Shown piece after piece: positions 14,341-14,759 of a DNA stretch of 14,759 bases. Source of the stretch: Candidatus Sediminicultor tertius (lineage in GTDB: Bacteria; Atribacterota; Phoenicimicrobiia; Phoenicimicrobiales; Phoenicimicrobiaceae); assembly GCA_003527405.1 (NCBI GenBank), contig DPXH01000095.1, positions 724 to 15,482 on the forward strand, given 5' to 3'. The notes below the pieces were generated by a model. The model saw only the letters and a program-made list of their open reading frames with translations, did no database searches and was not told the origin of the DNA. A program made the translations under genes and the position numbers. Every line of letters starts with the position of its first letter. Position 1 is the first letter of the stretch.

Positions 14341-14360
14341 GGGCACAATTCATTGTGCCC
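14341..14360. repeat. Perfect palindrome GGGCACAA-TTCA-TTGTGCCC
   Basis: Eight-base arms (14341-14348 and 14353-14360) are exact complements around TTCA, followed by CTAC. It is the best-preserved member of the GTGCCC family in the window. I recall similar GGGGCAC...GTGCCCC elements in many environmental genomes; this is unchecked. Confidence 0.75.
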
Positions 14361-14469
14361 CTACAATTCAATTATAACCAACAAATCTAAATTTATTTAC
14401 GATACACTGTGTATATATTTTTCTTTTAAATATTTTTTAGCTTTTTGGGGAGTAACTATATTATAGAAT

Positions 14470-14510
14470 AAAAAAAGTGCCACATTCTAATAAATTAACT
14501 GTGGCACTTT
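14470..14510 (-). terminator. Rho-independent terminator after rpmF
   Basis: On the minus strand AAAGTGCCACA (14510-14500) pairs perfectly with TGTGGCACTTT (14484-14474) around a 15-base AT-rich loop, and the stem runs into seven T (14476-14470). It is about 31 bases after the rpmF stop. It ends the rpmF transcript and separates it from fapR. Confidence 0.92.
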
Positions 14511-14541
14511 CTCATATCCAATAATAATATTATTTCGTAAT

Positions 14542-14739
14542 TTATTTCTTTTTATCTTTTTTCTCAGAAGATGAAATAATTTCTCTTCCATTATAATAAC
14601 CGCATTCAAGGCATGCTCGGTGAGGTAATTTCATCTCATGGCATCTCGGGCATTCCTCTAAGTTTACTTCATTCAAATTCCAGTGTGTGCGTCTCTTATC
14701 TCTTCTTGATTTTGATATTTTTCTTTTTGGCATCGGCAT
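14542..14739 (-). CDS. rpmF: 50S ribosomal protein L32, zinc-ribbon type
   Basis: Large-subunit ribosomal protein L32. It has 65 residues, with the family's basic N-terminus (PMPKRKISKSRRDKRRTHW) and a zinc ribbon: C30 and C33 (CPRC), then C43 and C46 (CLEC). The intact cysteines mark the zinc-binding (C+) form rather than the zinc-independent paralogue some bacteria express in zinc starvation. The lysine-rich tail (KKDKKK) is somewhat longer than usual. The ATG at 14739 has AAGGAGG eight bases upstream; an internal ATG two codons later is too far from it. A strong terminator follows at once. rpmF beside fapR/plsX is a common arrangement; the gene usually before it (YceD/DUF177) would lie beyond the window. 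Confidence 0.97.
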   Translation of the reverse strand: MPMPKRKISKSRRDKRRTHWNLNEVNLEECPRCHEMKLPHRACLECGYYNGREIISSSEKKDKKK

Positions 14740-14759
14740 AGCGCATACCTCCTTATTCT

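Larger units (their letters stand above)
14019..14541. other. Intergenic gap between rpmF and fapR: terminator, repeats, promoter
   Basis: About 520 bases without a gene. In the direction of transcription it holds the rpmF terminator (14510-14470), two GTGCCC palindromes, a heptamer-phased element (14141-14252), then the fapR promoter and operator-like site. No protein frame with an SD was found. Confidence 0.7.

Noticed and set aside
14019..14541. A small RNA such as SRP RNA or a riboswitch in the long gap
   Set aside because: I looked for the SRP Alu/GGAA-tetraloop structure and for riboswitch-like cores and saw only the terminator, palindromes, a heptamer element and the promoter.

Overview
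The window is one end of a conserved bacterial housekeeping cluster. Every convincing gene lies on the minus strand, so transcription runs from high to low coordinates. In that direction the order is rpmF, fapR, plsX, fabH, fabD, fabG, acpP, fabF, rnc, smc, ftsY, ffh, rpsP, khpA (cut by the window edge). This is the classic Firmicutes-type order. The DNA is AT-rich, Shine-Dalgarno (SD) sites are strong, and FapR is present. With the unusual intergenic repeats, this suits a low-GC bacterium with Firmicutes-like synteny. A Firmicute or a candidate phylum such as Atribacterota (OP9/JS1) is possible; that placement is inference from gene order and style, not from a search.

Lipid block (about 14110 to 7867). 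A well-formed promoter with an inverted repeat at the predicted start site precedes fapR, the malonyl-CoA-sensing repressor. plsX (acyl phosphate for phospholipid synthesis) follows with no gap after the fapR stop. Then come fabH, fabD, fabG, acpP and fabF: malonyl loading, initiation, elongation condensation and ketoreduction on acyl carrier protein. The dehydratase, enoyl reductase and acetyl-CoA carboxylase genes are not here. Just upstream, rpmF (zinc-type L32) ends in a clear rho-independent terminator, so fapR must start from its own promoter.

RNA, chromosome and secretion block (about 7525 to 1). rnc (RNase III), smc (condensin ATPase), ftsY and ffh (SRP receptor and SRP GTPase), rpsP (S16) and khpA (KH-domain RNA-binding protein) follow. 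ylxM, usual between ftsY and ffh in Firmicutes, is absent. SMC has two departures from the family: LSSGE in place of LSGGE in the ABC signature, and a hinge without the usual glycine-rich signature.

The most unusual content lies in the intergenic gaps. Five stretches (about 790-870, 7562-7645, 7768-7872, 11291-11409, 14141-14252) read as variant 7-bp units kept in register, and the best-matched pair differs mainly by a whole-heptamer insertion or deletion. Other gaps carry short palindromes of at least three more types (GGGCAC...GTGCCC, ATTCCCGT...ACGGGAAT, AATTAAGGGTCGGA...). No tRNA, rRNA, CRISPR array, prophage or transposase gene was seen. Several start codons were moved from the longest open frame to the one supported by an SD site and family alignment; reasons are given per gene.
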